Shown here: piece by piece, positions 28,123-35,891 of the stretch
How positions within the stretch are numbered: position 1 is the stretch's first letter
Layout: each line of letters begins with the position of its first letter
NCBI RefSeq assembly: GCF_031326345.1
Contig: NZ_CP133671.1
Location: forward strand, 1,736,001-1,800,000
Direction: 5' to 3'
DNA from: Aureispira sp. CCB-E
GTDB taxonomy: Bacteria > Bacteroidota > Bacteroidia > Chitinophagales > Saprospiraceae
Length of the DNA: 64,000 bases
Notes under the pieces: generated by a model
The model's input: only the letters and a program-made list of their open reading frames with translations
Told to the model about the DNA's origin: nothing
Database searches by the model: none
Program-made: the position numbers and the translations under genes

Positions 28123-28193
28123 GACAAAATGTCATTATTTGTTTGTGCTTTTGTGACAAAATGTCTGTTGTTTTTGAGTGGCACACGACTTGA
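28123..28193 (+). promoter_or_regulatory. Candidate stress promoter of clpB: sigma-54-like element with two GACAAAATGTC boxes
   Basis: Two identical palindromes GACAAAATGTC (28123-28133 and 28155-28165) are 32 bp apart, about three helical turns. They precede TGGCACACGACTTGA (28179-28193), TGGCAC-N5-TTGA, close to the sigma-54 consensus TGGCAC-N5-TTGC. The expected start near 28205 leaves a 134-nt leader in which GAAGGTT (28206-28212) can pair with AACCTTC (28247-28253). The groES promoter has the same core spacing and the same half-sites. Confidence 0.5.
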
Positions 28194-28338
28194 ATAGTCT
28201 AAGGCGAAGGTTAATGTATCAATACTCATGAAAAATATTTTCGATCAACCTTCTCAAGATTTTTAATGTTAATAACATAGAGCCAACACATTAATAAAAT
28301 ACTTGAAGCAATAACTTTAAAATGAAAATTAGAAAACA

Positions 28339-30963
28339 ATGAATCTAGAAAAATTCACTATAAAGTCTCAGGAAGCTATACAACGAGCACAACAACTTGC
28401 TACAGAGTATGAACATCAGGCAATTGAGCCTGCTCACTTGATGAAAGCAATCTTGGAGACTGACGAAAACGTTACGCCTTATGTTTTTAATAAATTAGGG
28501 AGTAATCTAAACTTAATTAAGCAAGCAATAGGAAGCGTTATACAATCGTATCCAAAAGTTAGTGGTGGGAACCAGTATTTATCTCGTGGGGCAAGTGAGG
28601 TGCTTCAAAAAGCGCATTCATTTCTCAAAGAATTTGGAGATGAATATGTCTCTATAGAGCATATTTTACTGAGTATTTTAAAAACTAAAGATCAAGTATC
28701 TCAATTGCTCAAAGATAATGGTGTCACCGAAAAAGGTATGATTGCTGCTATCAAAGATTTGAGAAAAGGAAGCAAGGTAACAACTTCTAGTGCTGAAAAT
28801 AGTTATAATGCCTTGGGCAAATATGCGATTAATTTGAATGAACGAGCTCGGGGTGGCAAGCTAGATCCAGTCATTGGTCGAGATGAAGAAATTCGTAGAG
28901 TTTTGCATATTTTAGCTCGCCGAACCAAAAATAATCCCATTTTAGTTGGGGCACCTGGAGTTGGTAAGACGGCTATTATAGAAGGATTGGCGCATAGAAT
29001 TGTAGAAGGTGATGTTCCTGAAGATTTGCGCAGCAAAGAAATATATGCACTGGATATGGGAGCTTTGATTGCTGGTGCGAAGTACCAGGGAGAGTTTGAA
29101 GAAAGGCTTAAAGCCGTTGTTAACGAGGTAATTAGTGCTGAAGGAGATATCTTTTTATTCATTGATGAAATTCACACACTAATTGGCGCTGGTAAAACTC
29201 AGGGGGCTATGGATGCCGCCAATATTTTGAAACCTGCATTGGCACGAGGGGAGTTGAGAGCTATCGGAGCAACTACTTTGGATGAATATCAAAAGTATTT
29301 TGAGAAAGATAAAGCACTAGAGCGTCGTTTCCAAATGGTGGTGGTGGATGAGCCTAGCGAGGAAAATGCTATATCAATTCTTCGTGGGTTGAAAGAGCGT
29401 TACGAAACGTACCACAAAATCAATATTACGGATGGGGCAATTGTATCGGCGGTTCAGTTATCTAACCGATATATTACCGATCGTCATTTGCCTGATAAGG
29501 CGATTGATTTGATTGATGAGGCGGCAGCAAGATTGCGTTTAGAAATGAACTCTATGCCAGAAGAATTGGATGAAGCCGAACGAAAAATTCGCCAATTGGA
29601 AATTGAACGAGAGGCGATGAAGAGAGAAAAAGATAAGGAAAAAGTCAAACTCATCAATGAGCAATTGGCAAACTTGGAAGATCAACGTAATCAAATAAAA
29701 GCGCAGTGGGAAGCTGAAAAAGAAGTGGTATTGGGTGTCCAAAAGTTGAAGGAGGAAATTGAGGAGCTCAAACTAGCTGGTAGTCGTGCAGAGCGAGAAA
29801 GTGATTATGGTAAGGCTGCGGAAATTCGATACGGGCGTATTCCTGAATTGGAACAACAATTGGGAGCTATGAATGAGCAAATGCAAAAAATGCAAGAAAA
29901 AGGCAATCTCCTTGTCAAGGAAGAAGTAGATGCAGAAGACATTGCTGCCATTGTAGCAAAATGGACAGGAATCCCTGTGACGAGAATGTTGCAAAGTGAA
30001 AAAGAGAAATTAATTCATTTGGAGAAAGAACTGCACCAACGTGTCGTTGGGCAAGATGAAGCGGTAGAGGCTGTGGCTTATGCTATTCGCAGAAGCCGCA
30101 CAGGATTGTCTAATAAGAATCGCCCAATTGGTTCGTTTCTTTTCCTTGGTACAACAGGGGTCGGAAAAACGGAGTTGGCCAAAGCATTGGCAGAGTATCT
30201 ATTTGATGATGAAAACCTAATGACGCGTATTGATATGAGTGAATATCAAGAAAGACACTCTGTTAGTCGTCTAGTTGGTGCGCCTCCAGGATATGTAGGT
30301 TATGATGAAGGGGGGCAATTGACAGAAGCCGTACGCCGCAAGCCTTATTCTGTTGTTTTGTTGGATGAAATTGAAAAAGCTCATCCCGACGTGTTTAACA
30401 TCTTGTTGCAGGTGTTGGAAGATGGTCGATTGACAGATAATAAAGGACGGGTTGTCAATTTTAAAAATTCGATTATCATTATGACTTCCAACATTGGATC
30501 GGATATTATTCAAGAGAATTTTGAAAAAATGACGGAAGAGAATAAGGAGGAAAACATTGAAAAAACTCAAAATATGGTTTTTGAAGTGTTAAAGCAATCT
30601 GTTCGCCCAGAGTTTCTTAACCGAATTGATGAAGTGGTCATGTTCCGACCATTGTCTAGAAAAGATATTCTGACCATCACTAAATTACAATTGAATCATT
30701 TGCGAGAATTGATGGTAGAACAAGGAATTCAATTGGACTTTACAGAACATGTAATGGATTGGTTGGCAAAAGAAGGTTTCCATCCCGAATTTGGAGCTCG
30801 TCCTCTAAAAAGAGTCATTCAACGTAGGGTATTAAACAAGCTTTCTGATGCTCTTTTGTTAGGAGATATAACGCCCAATAGCAAAGCGATCTTAGATGTA
30901 TTTGATGGTACGGTTGTTTTTCGTAAGCCTAAAGTTGAGGAAATAGAATACACTGTAGAGTAA
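28339..30963 (+). CDS. clpB: ATP-dependent chaperone ClpB (disaggregase)
   Basis: The protein is 874 aa, standard for ClpB. It has an N-terminal Clp-N domain (1-145), the first AAA+ module with Walker A GAPGVGKT near 204, a middle coiled coil (about 400-530, the DnaK-contact arm that distinguishes ClpB from ClpA/C), the second AAA+ module with GTTGVGKT near 604, and a C-terminal D2-small domain (FGARPLKRVIQ). It extracts proteins from aggregates with DnaK in the cytoplasm. It is monocistronic with a stress-type promoter region upstream. Confidence 0.97.
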   Translation: MNLEKFTIKSQEAIQRAQQLATEYEHQAIEPAHLMKAILETDENVTPYVFNKLGSNLNLIKQAIGSVIQSYPKVSGGNQYLSRGASEVLQKAHSFLKEFGDEYVSIEHILLSILKTKDQVSQLLKDNGVTEKGMIAAIKDLRKGSKVTTSSAENSYNALGKYAINLNERARGGKLDPVIGRDEEIRRVLHILARRTKNNPILVGAPGVGKTAIIEGLAHRIVEGDVPEDLRSKEIYALDMGALIAGAKYQGEFEERLKAVVNEVISAEGDIFLFIDEIHTLIGAGKTQGAMDAANILKPALARGELRAIGATTLDEYQKYFEKDKALERRFQMVVVDEPSEENAISILRGLKERYETYHKINITDGAIVSAVQLSNRYITDRHLPDKAIDLIDEAAARLRLEMNSMPEELDEAERKIRQLEIEREAMKREKDKEKVKLINEQLANLEDQRNQIKAQWEAEKEVVLGVQKLKEEIEELKLAGSRAERESDYGKAAEIRYGRIPELEQQLGAMNEQMQKMQEKGNLLVKEEVDAEDIAAIVAKWTGIPVTRMLQSEKEKLIHLEKELHQRVVGQDEAVEAVAYAIRRSRTGLSNKNRPIGSFLFLGTTGVGKTELAKALAEYLFDDENLMTRIDMSEYQERHSVSRLVGAPPGYVGYDEGGQLTEAVRRKPYSVVLLDEIEKAHPDVFNILLQVLEDGRLTDNKGRVVNFKNSIIIMTSNIGSDIIQENFEKMTEENKEENIEKTQNMVFEVLKQSVRPEFLNRIDEVVMFRPLSRKDILTITKLQLNHLRELMVEQGIQLDFTEHVMDWLAKEGFHPEFGARPLKRVIQRRVLNKLSDALLLGDITPNSKAILDVFDGTVVFRKPKVEEIEYTVE

Positions 30964-30983
30964 AATAAAATTCTATTATAAAT

Positions 30984-31026
30984 AAGAAGTGCGTTCAGTG
31001 TCTAAAAGGGACTGGAGGCACTTCTT
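30984..31026. terminator. Shared hairpin between clpB and the convergent membrane protein gene
   Basis: AAGAAGTGC (30984-30992) pairs with GCACTTCTT (31018-31026), with a second inner stem around AGTGTC and GGGACT. It lies between two convergent genes. The T-tail is poor on both strands. Confidence 0.6.
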
Positions 31027-31043
31027 GCTTGTAACCAATTCGC

Positions 31044-31589
31044 TTAAATGGGGTGTTTCAAGTGCAATAAGCTGAATAAGAAAGCCCCCCAACCTAAGTA
31101 GCAGCCCTGCACAATCCATACAGGATACTTATCTCCAAAAATAAGCATACTAACAACAACGGTTGTTGTAGCAAAGGCAGCATAAACTAGGAATTTTTTC
31201 TTGCCAGCTAAGGAGCTATACCAGTTGTATAAAATGGAGGCAACGATAAAAAATGGAACATTTTCAATGATTAAAGCCAAGGCATCGCTAACACTGTCTT
31301 TTTCCCAACCTAAATAAGCCATCAAAATAGGTCCCAAAACAATTCCAAAGCCACTTAATGCATAAACAGGAGGCAGTAAGATAAGTGCCAATTTAGATAA
31401 TGGTTTGAAATTGAGTAAGCTAATCATAACACCTACAGCTGCATATGGAAACAAAACATCAAAATCATGTTTAATCTTGCCTTCGTAAATCAGGTAGCCA
31501 ATTAATAAAGCGAGTGTGCCACAAACAAGACCAACAACAATAGCATTAACAATGCTATAATGTCGTGTAGGAGAAGTTTCTTTTGCCAT
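31044..31589 (-). CDS. Small integral membrane protein, 181 aa
   Basis: Five or so hydrophobic segments cover most of the protein (IVNAIVVGLVCGTLALLIGYL at the start, then about 45-65, 70-95, 105-125, 130-170). Loops are short and the N-terminus is probably cytoplasmic. No family recognised and no charged residues inside the membrane that would suggest transport. It lies 24 bp downstream of scpB and is probably co-transcribed with it, although a functional link is not evident. Confidence 0.7.
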   Translation of the reverse strand: MAKETSPTRHYSIVNAIVVGLVCGTLALLIGYLIYEGKIKHDFDVLFPYAAVGVMISLLNFKPLSKLALILLPPVYALSGFGIVLGPILMAYLGWEKDSVSDALALIIENVPFFIVASILYNWYSSLAGKKKFLVYAAFATTTVVVSMLIFGDKYPVWIVQGCYLGWGAFLFSLLHLKHPI

Positions 31590-31613
31590 GATTTTATAAT
31601 TGTTTTTGATTAT

Positions 31614-32177
31614 TTATTCCTCAACAACATCTCCAATTTCATTGTCTTCATGTTTAAATTCTTTGAGTTTTGGAAGCTCTTTGATGGACTTAAGACCAAA
31701 GTGCTGCATAAACTTTTCGCTGGTAGCATAGAGCAAGGGGCGCCCTACATCAGTAGAACGACCTGTTATGGTAATGAGTTCTTTTTCTAGCAATTTTCGG
31801 ATAGCATAATCACAGTTTACACCTCTTATCTTTTCCATTTCTCCTCTAGTAATAGGCTGGCGATAAGCGATAACAGAAAGCGTTTCTAAGGCAGATTTAC
31901 TCAACTTTTTGTTGCTTCTTTGTTGAATGAGTACGCTGAGAGTGTCGTTAAATGCTGGTTTGCTTAGAAATTGATATCCATTGGCAATTTCTATGATACT
32001 AAAAGAAAAATTGTTGGTCATGTATTTTTGCTGTAAAGCAGTAATTTTATTTTGCAAGACCGTTTTGTCTAGCTCTTCGTCCAAAACAGATTCCAAGCAC
32101 TGTTTGATTTCTTTTAAGGACATAGGGCTATCGCTAGCAAAAATCAAGGCTTCTATATGCAATGTTATATTATCCAA
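31614..32177 (-). CDS. scpB: Segregation and condensation protein B (ScpB)
   Basis: The protein is 187 aa. It shows the two winged-helix domains of ScpB, beginning IEALIFASDSPMSLKEI, with the hallmark LSKSALETLSVIAYRQPITRGEMEKIRGV and GRPLLYATSEKFMQHFGL. It binds ScpA and the SMC ATPase and helps compact and segregate the chromosome. scpA is not in the window. The acidic tail (EFKHEDNEIGDVVEE) is not conserved in the family as far as I know. Confidence 0.93.
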   Translation of the reverse strand: MDNITLHIEALIFASDSPMSLKEIKQCLESVLDEELDKTVLQNKITALQQKYMTNNFSFSIIEIANGYQFLSKPAFNDTLSVLIQQRSNKKLSKSALETLSVIAYRQPITRGEMEKIRGVNCDYAIRKLLEKELITITGRSTDVGRPLLYATSEKFMQHFGLKSIKELPKLKEFKHEDNEIGDVVEE

Positions 32178-32406
32178 AATAAGGTATACTTTTTTCTACT
32201 TTTTATTAAAACAATGGAACAAAGCCAAGCAAATAAATGTTAGTTGACTGTTCTATGAAGGCGAAATTAGCAGTTTTATTACCTATTAACAAGTTCACAA
32301 CAATAAGTTTTTATAGTGGAATAAAAAAAGAGGTCTTATCCTATCTATTAATAATAAAAAAATTGTAAATTTCGGGAGTATGTATTTTGAGACAACAAAA
32401 ATTGGT

Positions 32407-32437
32407 TTGGACCTAATTAATCATCTAAATACATTTG
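32407..32437 (+). promoter_or_regulatory. Promoter upstream of the YbjN-like/PspA unit
   Basis: TTG (32407-32409), a 20-bp spacer and TACATTTG (32430-32437) match the Bacteroidota consensus. The expected start near 32444 is over 210 nt before the first gene, leaving a long leader. The stretch 32178-32406 upstream shows nothing else. Confidence 0.55.
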
Positions 32438-32443
32438 TAGACT

Positions 32444-32659
32444 TTTATTGCAACACTTCTCAACAAAATTACTAGCCATTCATTTTGCGTGCGATAAGAA
32501 AACGTTAGCAGTTTTATAAAATAAATGGTGTCTCTAAAGTAGATAAAACTACTAGCGAAGTGTTGTCATTCAATAGTCCGATATTTAATTACTCCGTAAA
32601 CAAATCAACGGAGTATTAATATTTATTATAATAAAATAAACAAAAATCCAATTAAAATT
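32444..32659 (+). ncRNA. Possible structured leader or small RNA before the YbjN-like gene
   Basis: Within this 216-nt predicted leader CAACACTTC (32451-32459) can pair with GAAGTGTTG (32557-32565), enclosing about 97 nt that includes a smaller AGTAG/CTACT stem (about 32539-32553). A second hairpin follows: ACTCCGT (32591-32597) with ACGGAGT (32608-32614). The second stem has no clean T-run but is followed by AT-rich DNA. It could be a cis-acting leader or a free small RNA. It fits no riboswitch I can recognise. Confidence 0.35.
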
Positions 32660-33070
32660 ATGATGTTGAACTACTTTGAAAAAGTAAAAGGCTATCTGTT
32701 AGATTTGGGACACGAAATCGTAGATGAAAATGCTCAAGATGGCATGTTGGTGGTGACAGATGAAAGCAAAGGATTAATGAACACAATGTTAGATTGTGAG
32801 GGCGAAATTTTAGTAATTGAGCAACATATTATTAACCTAGATTCTAACCAAACAGAAGCTTACAAACGCTTACTTCAAATTAATAGAGAGGTTGTTCATG
32901 GAGCATTTGTGTTAAATGAAGATGCAACCAAACTTTTGTTTAGAGATACTTTGCAGTTGGCCAATTTAGACTCTAATGAGTTAGAAGGTTCTCTAAACGC
33001 GTTGACCATTGCATTGGTCGAAAATACAGACGAGCTTTTAGGGTGGGCTGCGCATGAGCCAGTAGCTTAA
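32660..33070 (+). CDS. YbjN/CesT-like small protein, 136 aa
   Basis: The protein has an alternating alpha/beta pattern (LNYFEKVKGYLLDLGHEI, GMLVVTDESKG, GEILVIEQHI, REVVHGAFVLNE) that resembles the YbjN/type III chaperone-like (CesT) fold. It is acidic, cytoplasmic and about the usual length for that fold. An alternative start is the second Met. A PspA-family gene follows after 61 bp. YbjN-like genes commonly neighbour PspA genes, so a role in the envelope-stress complex is likely, as inference from context. Confidence 0.7.
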   Translation: MMLNYFEKVKGYLLDLGHEIVDENAQDGMLVVTDESKGLMNTMLDCEGEILVIEQHIINLDSNQTEAYKRLLQINREVVHGAFVLNEDATKLLFRDTLQLANLDSNELEGSLNALTIALVENTDELLGWAAHEPVA

Positions 33071-33131
33071 TTGCTTTTTTATTTAGAACTCAATCATTCA
33101 TTTGTAAACAAGTAAACTCTTAATATAAATT

Positions 33132-33932
33132 ATGTGGGAATTTATCAAACGATTATTTAGAATAGGAAAAGCAGAAGCAAATTCTGCGGTAGATAAATTA
33201 GAACGTCCAATTACTATGACCAAACAAGGTATTCGTGATTTGAAAAAAGATTTGGACGAAAGCTTAAAAAGTTTGGCAGAAGTAAAGGCAACTGCTATCC
33301 GCTCTAAGCGAGAGGCAAATAACCACAAGGAAGCTGCTGAGGATTATAAGAAAAAAGCAAAAGCTTTGCTTCAAATGGCTTTAGATGGTCGAAAAGATGA
33401 AGCAGAAGCAAACCGCTTGGCAGCAGAGGCAATGGCTCGTAGAGAGGAATCTCTAAAATTGTATCAAGTGGCTAAAACCAATCAAGATAAATTTGAAGGT
33501 TTGGTAGCTAAAATGGAAAATAAAATCCGTATGCTGAAAGGTCAAGTTGCTAAGTGGGAAAATGAATTGAAAACATTGATTGCTCGTGATAAAGTGAGTA
33601 AAGCAACTGGTAAATTGAACAAACAATTGGCCAACATCGATTCTAGTGGAACATTATCAATGCTAGAAAAAATGAAAGAAAAAGTAGAGGAGCAAGAGGC
33701 TTTATCTGATGCTTATGGCGATATGGCTGCTGAAAGCAAAACAATCGATGAGGAAATTGATGCTGCTTTGGGAGATACATCTTACACTTCAAGTGCTGCA
33801 TTGGACGATTTAAAACGTGAAATGGGGTTGTTGCCAGCAGAAGAAAAAATTGAAATTAAAGAAAAAGCAGAAGAAACGATTAAGATTGAAGTAGATAAAC
33901 CAGATACTACAGATTCTGATACTCCAGCTTAA
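33132..33932 (+). CDS. pspA: PspA/IM30 family protein
   Basis: The protein is 266 aa and nearly all coiled coil. The N-terminal amphipathic helix (MWEFIKRLFRIGKAEANSAVDKLE) is the membrane-binding segment of PspA/Vipp1 proteins, followed by DLKKDLDESLKSLAEVKAT and four long helices. It would coat and stabilise the inner membrane under stress as ESCRT-III-like polymers. It has an acidic C-terminal extension ending in TTDSDTPA beyond the canonical core. No PspF/PspC genes are nearby. It follows the YbjN-like gene and ends at a strong terminator. Confidence 0.85.
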   Translation: MWEFIKRLFRIGKAEANSAVDKLERPITMTKQGIRDLKKDLDESLKSLAEVKATAIRSKREANNHKEAAEDYKKKAKALLQMALDGRKDEAEANRLAAEAMARREESLKLYQVAKTNQDKFEGLVAKMENKIRMLKGQVAKWENELKTLIARDKVSKATGKLNKQLANIDSSGTLSMLEKMKEKVEEQEALSDAYGDMAAESKTIDEEIDAALGDTSYTSSAALDDLKREMGLLPAEEKIEIKEKAEETIKIEVDKPDTTDSDTPA

Positions 33933-33965
33933 TACGTTGAATGTATAGTGCGTTACTTTACGCTC

Positions 33966-34003
33966 AAAAAGGTTCTCAGCATTTTGTTGAGAACCTTTTT
34001 TTG
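33966..34003 (+). terminator. Terminator of the PspA unit
   Basis: AGGTTCTCA (33970-33978) pairs with TGAGAACCT (33988-33996), followed by seven T. In the 286 bp between it and the next start at 34290 I see no further element. Confidence 0.9.
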
Positions 34004-34289
34004 TAGATAGGCAAGCTAAATGATGAATTGTGTGAGTTGCCTAATTTGTTTTTTAATGAATTGATTTTTAGTGTGGTAGGAAATGACATTAAAAAAATAT
34101 GCCCTTGGTAGGGTAAATATGAAACTTCTGTAAATTTATAGGAGACCAACTCGGATTATTTTTTGTATTTCTTGGTGCGATAGCTTTTGGTCTTTTTGGT
34201 TCAACAAATCAAAAAATGAGAAAGCCTGTATTTATTCATAGAAGCAGTTGGAGATGTATCCGCCGCTTCTTGTTTTAAAACCAAGATTT

Positions 34290-35822
34290 ATGAGATTATT
34301 TTTTTTTATATTATTTCTGATAGGAACAATAGATAGTAGTTCTGCTCAATTTAAAATCAAAGCAACAAAGTATATTAGTAGTCCTAGCGCTTCTGTTATT
34401 AGTGATGATGGAAAATACTTTTATCTTAGAAATGGGAAAGGCGTTGGAGTATATCGTATAAATCCTACCACCAAGTTGTTAGAAAATATTCAAGAGCTAA
34501 AAATATCGGGCAGCTCCAGTGAATTACTTTTGACGAAGGATAATCGGTTTGTTATCACAACCAATTTTTCAGATGGAGTATTATTAATATACAAACGAGA
34601 TCCTTCCAATGGAAAATTATCATTACATAAAAAATATGAACAAACCATTGACGGAAAAGGATCTATCAACAAGCCGATGGATATTGCTTTGTCACCAAGT
34701 GGACGCTATTTATTTTTAGCGGGTAATAAAACCCTAATGACACTTCGTTTCCAAGATGGTACGGCAACTTATCTGAGGCAACATGATTCGAAAGGTAGTC
34801 CTCATGGGACAATCTATTTTAGTACAGATGGAGAGTATGCTTTTATCGCATATTATGGCGATAATAGTTACTTTGGTCGAACAATACTGAAATTCAATGA
34901 CGAAACTGGAGAATTGTATGTTGTGGGAGACTTAAGAGAAGATTATCCTATTCCTGGTTCTTACTATTATTTTGGGAGAAAACAAAAACAATATACGGTG
35001 TCCGCAAATTTGGAATATATGAATTTTTCTCCTGATGGAAAAGATGTTTATATGGATGGCACGGAAAGTTATTCTAATGGCGGACGTGGTGCCATAATGC
35101 ATTATAGATGGGTAAATGGAAAACTAGTTTTGCAAAATGCTTATTATGAGTTGGCTGTAAAATACCAATTGGAAAATATCAAAAATATTTGTTTGGATGG
35201 TAGTGGGGGATATCTATATGTATTAACAGGTGGAGATGACTCTGGTATTCATATTTTTAAGCGAGACGCTCATACAGGTGCACTAACTTTTATTCAAACA
35301 TTTCATAAGAAAAATTATCCTCAAATTGCTACGCCTTATAGGGCTAGTTTTAGTGCCGATAACAAATATATTTATGTCTCTAATTATTTTGGAGGGAATG
35401 TCGTTGTATTAGAAAACTCCAATGCTAAGCCTAGTCCTCGTCAACAACAACAACTTAATGTAGATAATAAAGAGACTCCCCAACCAATTGTACAAGACAT
35501 CCCTACGAATAATGTAAGTGATCATGATTGTCCTTATACAGCAATTACAGAAGTAGAGGTCAGCAGGATAGAAGAACGATTAAACGATTTGGAAACCGAG
35601 CAAGCTCGTTATGACTTTGCTATGAAAACAGTGCAAAATCGTTGCTTAAAAACAATGCAAGTGTTGAAACTGGCACGTGTGTTTGAAGTGGAGTATATTC
35701 GATTGGAATGGGTGAAGTTTGCTTATTATTATACCTCTGATATAGAGAATTTCTATTTGTTAGATACTTTATTTACCAACAAGAGGCTCAAGCAAGCATT
35801 TAAAGCATCTCTGGAAGGATAG
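34290..35822 (+). CDS. Secreted beta-propeller (lactonase/YncE-like) protein, 510 aa
   Basis: I choose the ATG at 34290 because it gives a proper signal peptide (MRLFFFILFLIGTIDSSSAQ); the ATG at 34248 would add 14 residues before it. Residues 20-370 show repeated blades with lactonase-like phrases: LSPSGRYLFLAGN, NFSPDGKDVYMDG, SFSADNKYIYVSNYFGGNVVVLE. This is the seven-bladed Lactonase/YncE propeller fold, here probably a binding scaffold. The last 110 residues are a helical DUF4476-like domain (RIEERLNDLETEQARYDFAMKTV, LFTNKRLKQAF), a common C-terminal module in Bacteroidota. The protein is probably periplasmic or surface exposed. Confidence 0.82.
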   Translation: MRLFFFILFLIGTIDSSSAQFKIKATKYISSPSASVISDDGKYFYLRNGKGVGVYRINPTTKLLENIQELKISGSSSELLLTKDNRFVITTNFSDGVLLIYKRDPSNGKLSLHKKYEQTIDGKGSINKPMDIALSPSGRYLFLAGNKTLMTLRFQDGTATYLRQHDSKGSPHGTIYFSTDGEYAFIAYYGDNSYFGRTILKFNDETGELYVVGDLREDYPIPGSYYYFGRKQKQYTVSANLEYMNFSPDGKDVYMDGTESYSNGGRGAIMHYRWVNGKLVLQNAYYELAVKYQLENIKNICLDGSGGYLYVLTGGDDSGIHIFKRDAHTGALTFIQTFHKKNYPQIATPYRASFSADNKYIYVSNYFGGNVVVLENSNAKPSPRQQQQLNVDNKETPQPIVQDIPTNNVSDHDCPYTAITEVEVSRIEERLNDLETEQARYDFAMKTVQNRCLKTMQVLKLARVFEVEYIRLEWVKFAYYYTSDIENFYLLDTLFTNKRLKQAFKASLEG

Positions 35823-35830
35823 AGCAAAAT

Positions 35831-35867
35831 AAAAAACGATAATGAATCCACTTCATTATCGTTTTTT
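35831..35867. terminator. Bidirectional terminator
   Basis: AAAAAACGATAATGAA (35831-35846) and TTCATTATCGTTTTTT (35852-35867) are perfectly complementary. It gives a T-run on both strands and serves the two convergent genes. Confidence 0.93.
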
Positions 35868-35891
35868 GAGTACGTATTAGTCAACCTAACA

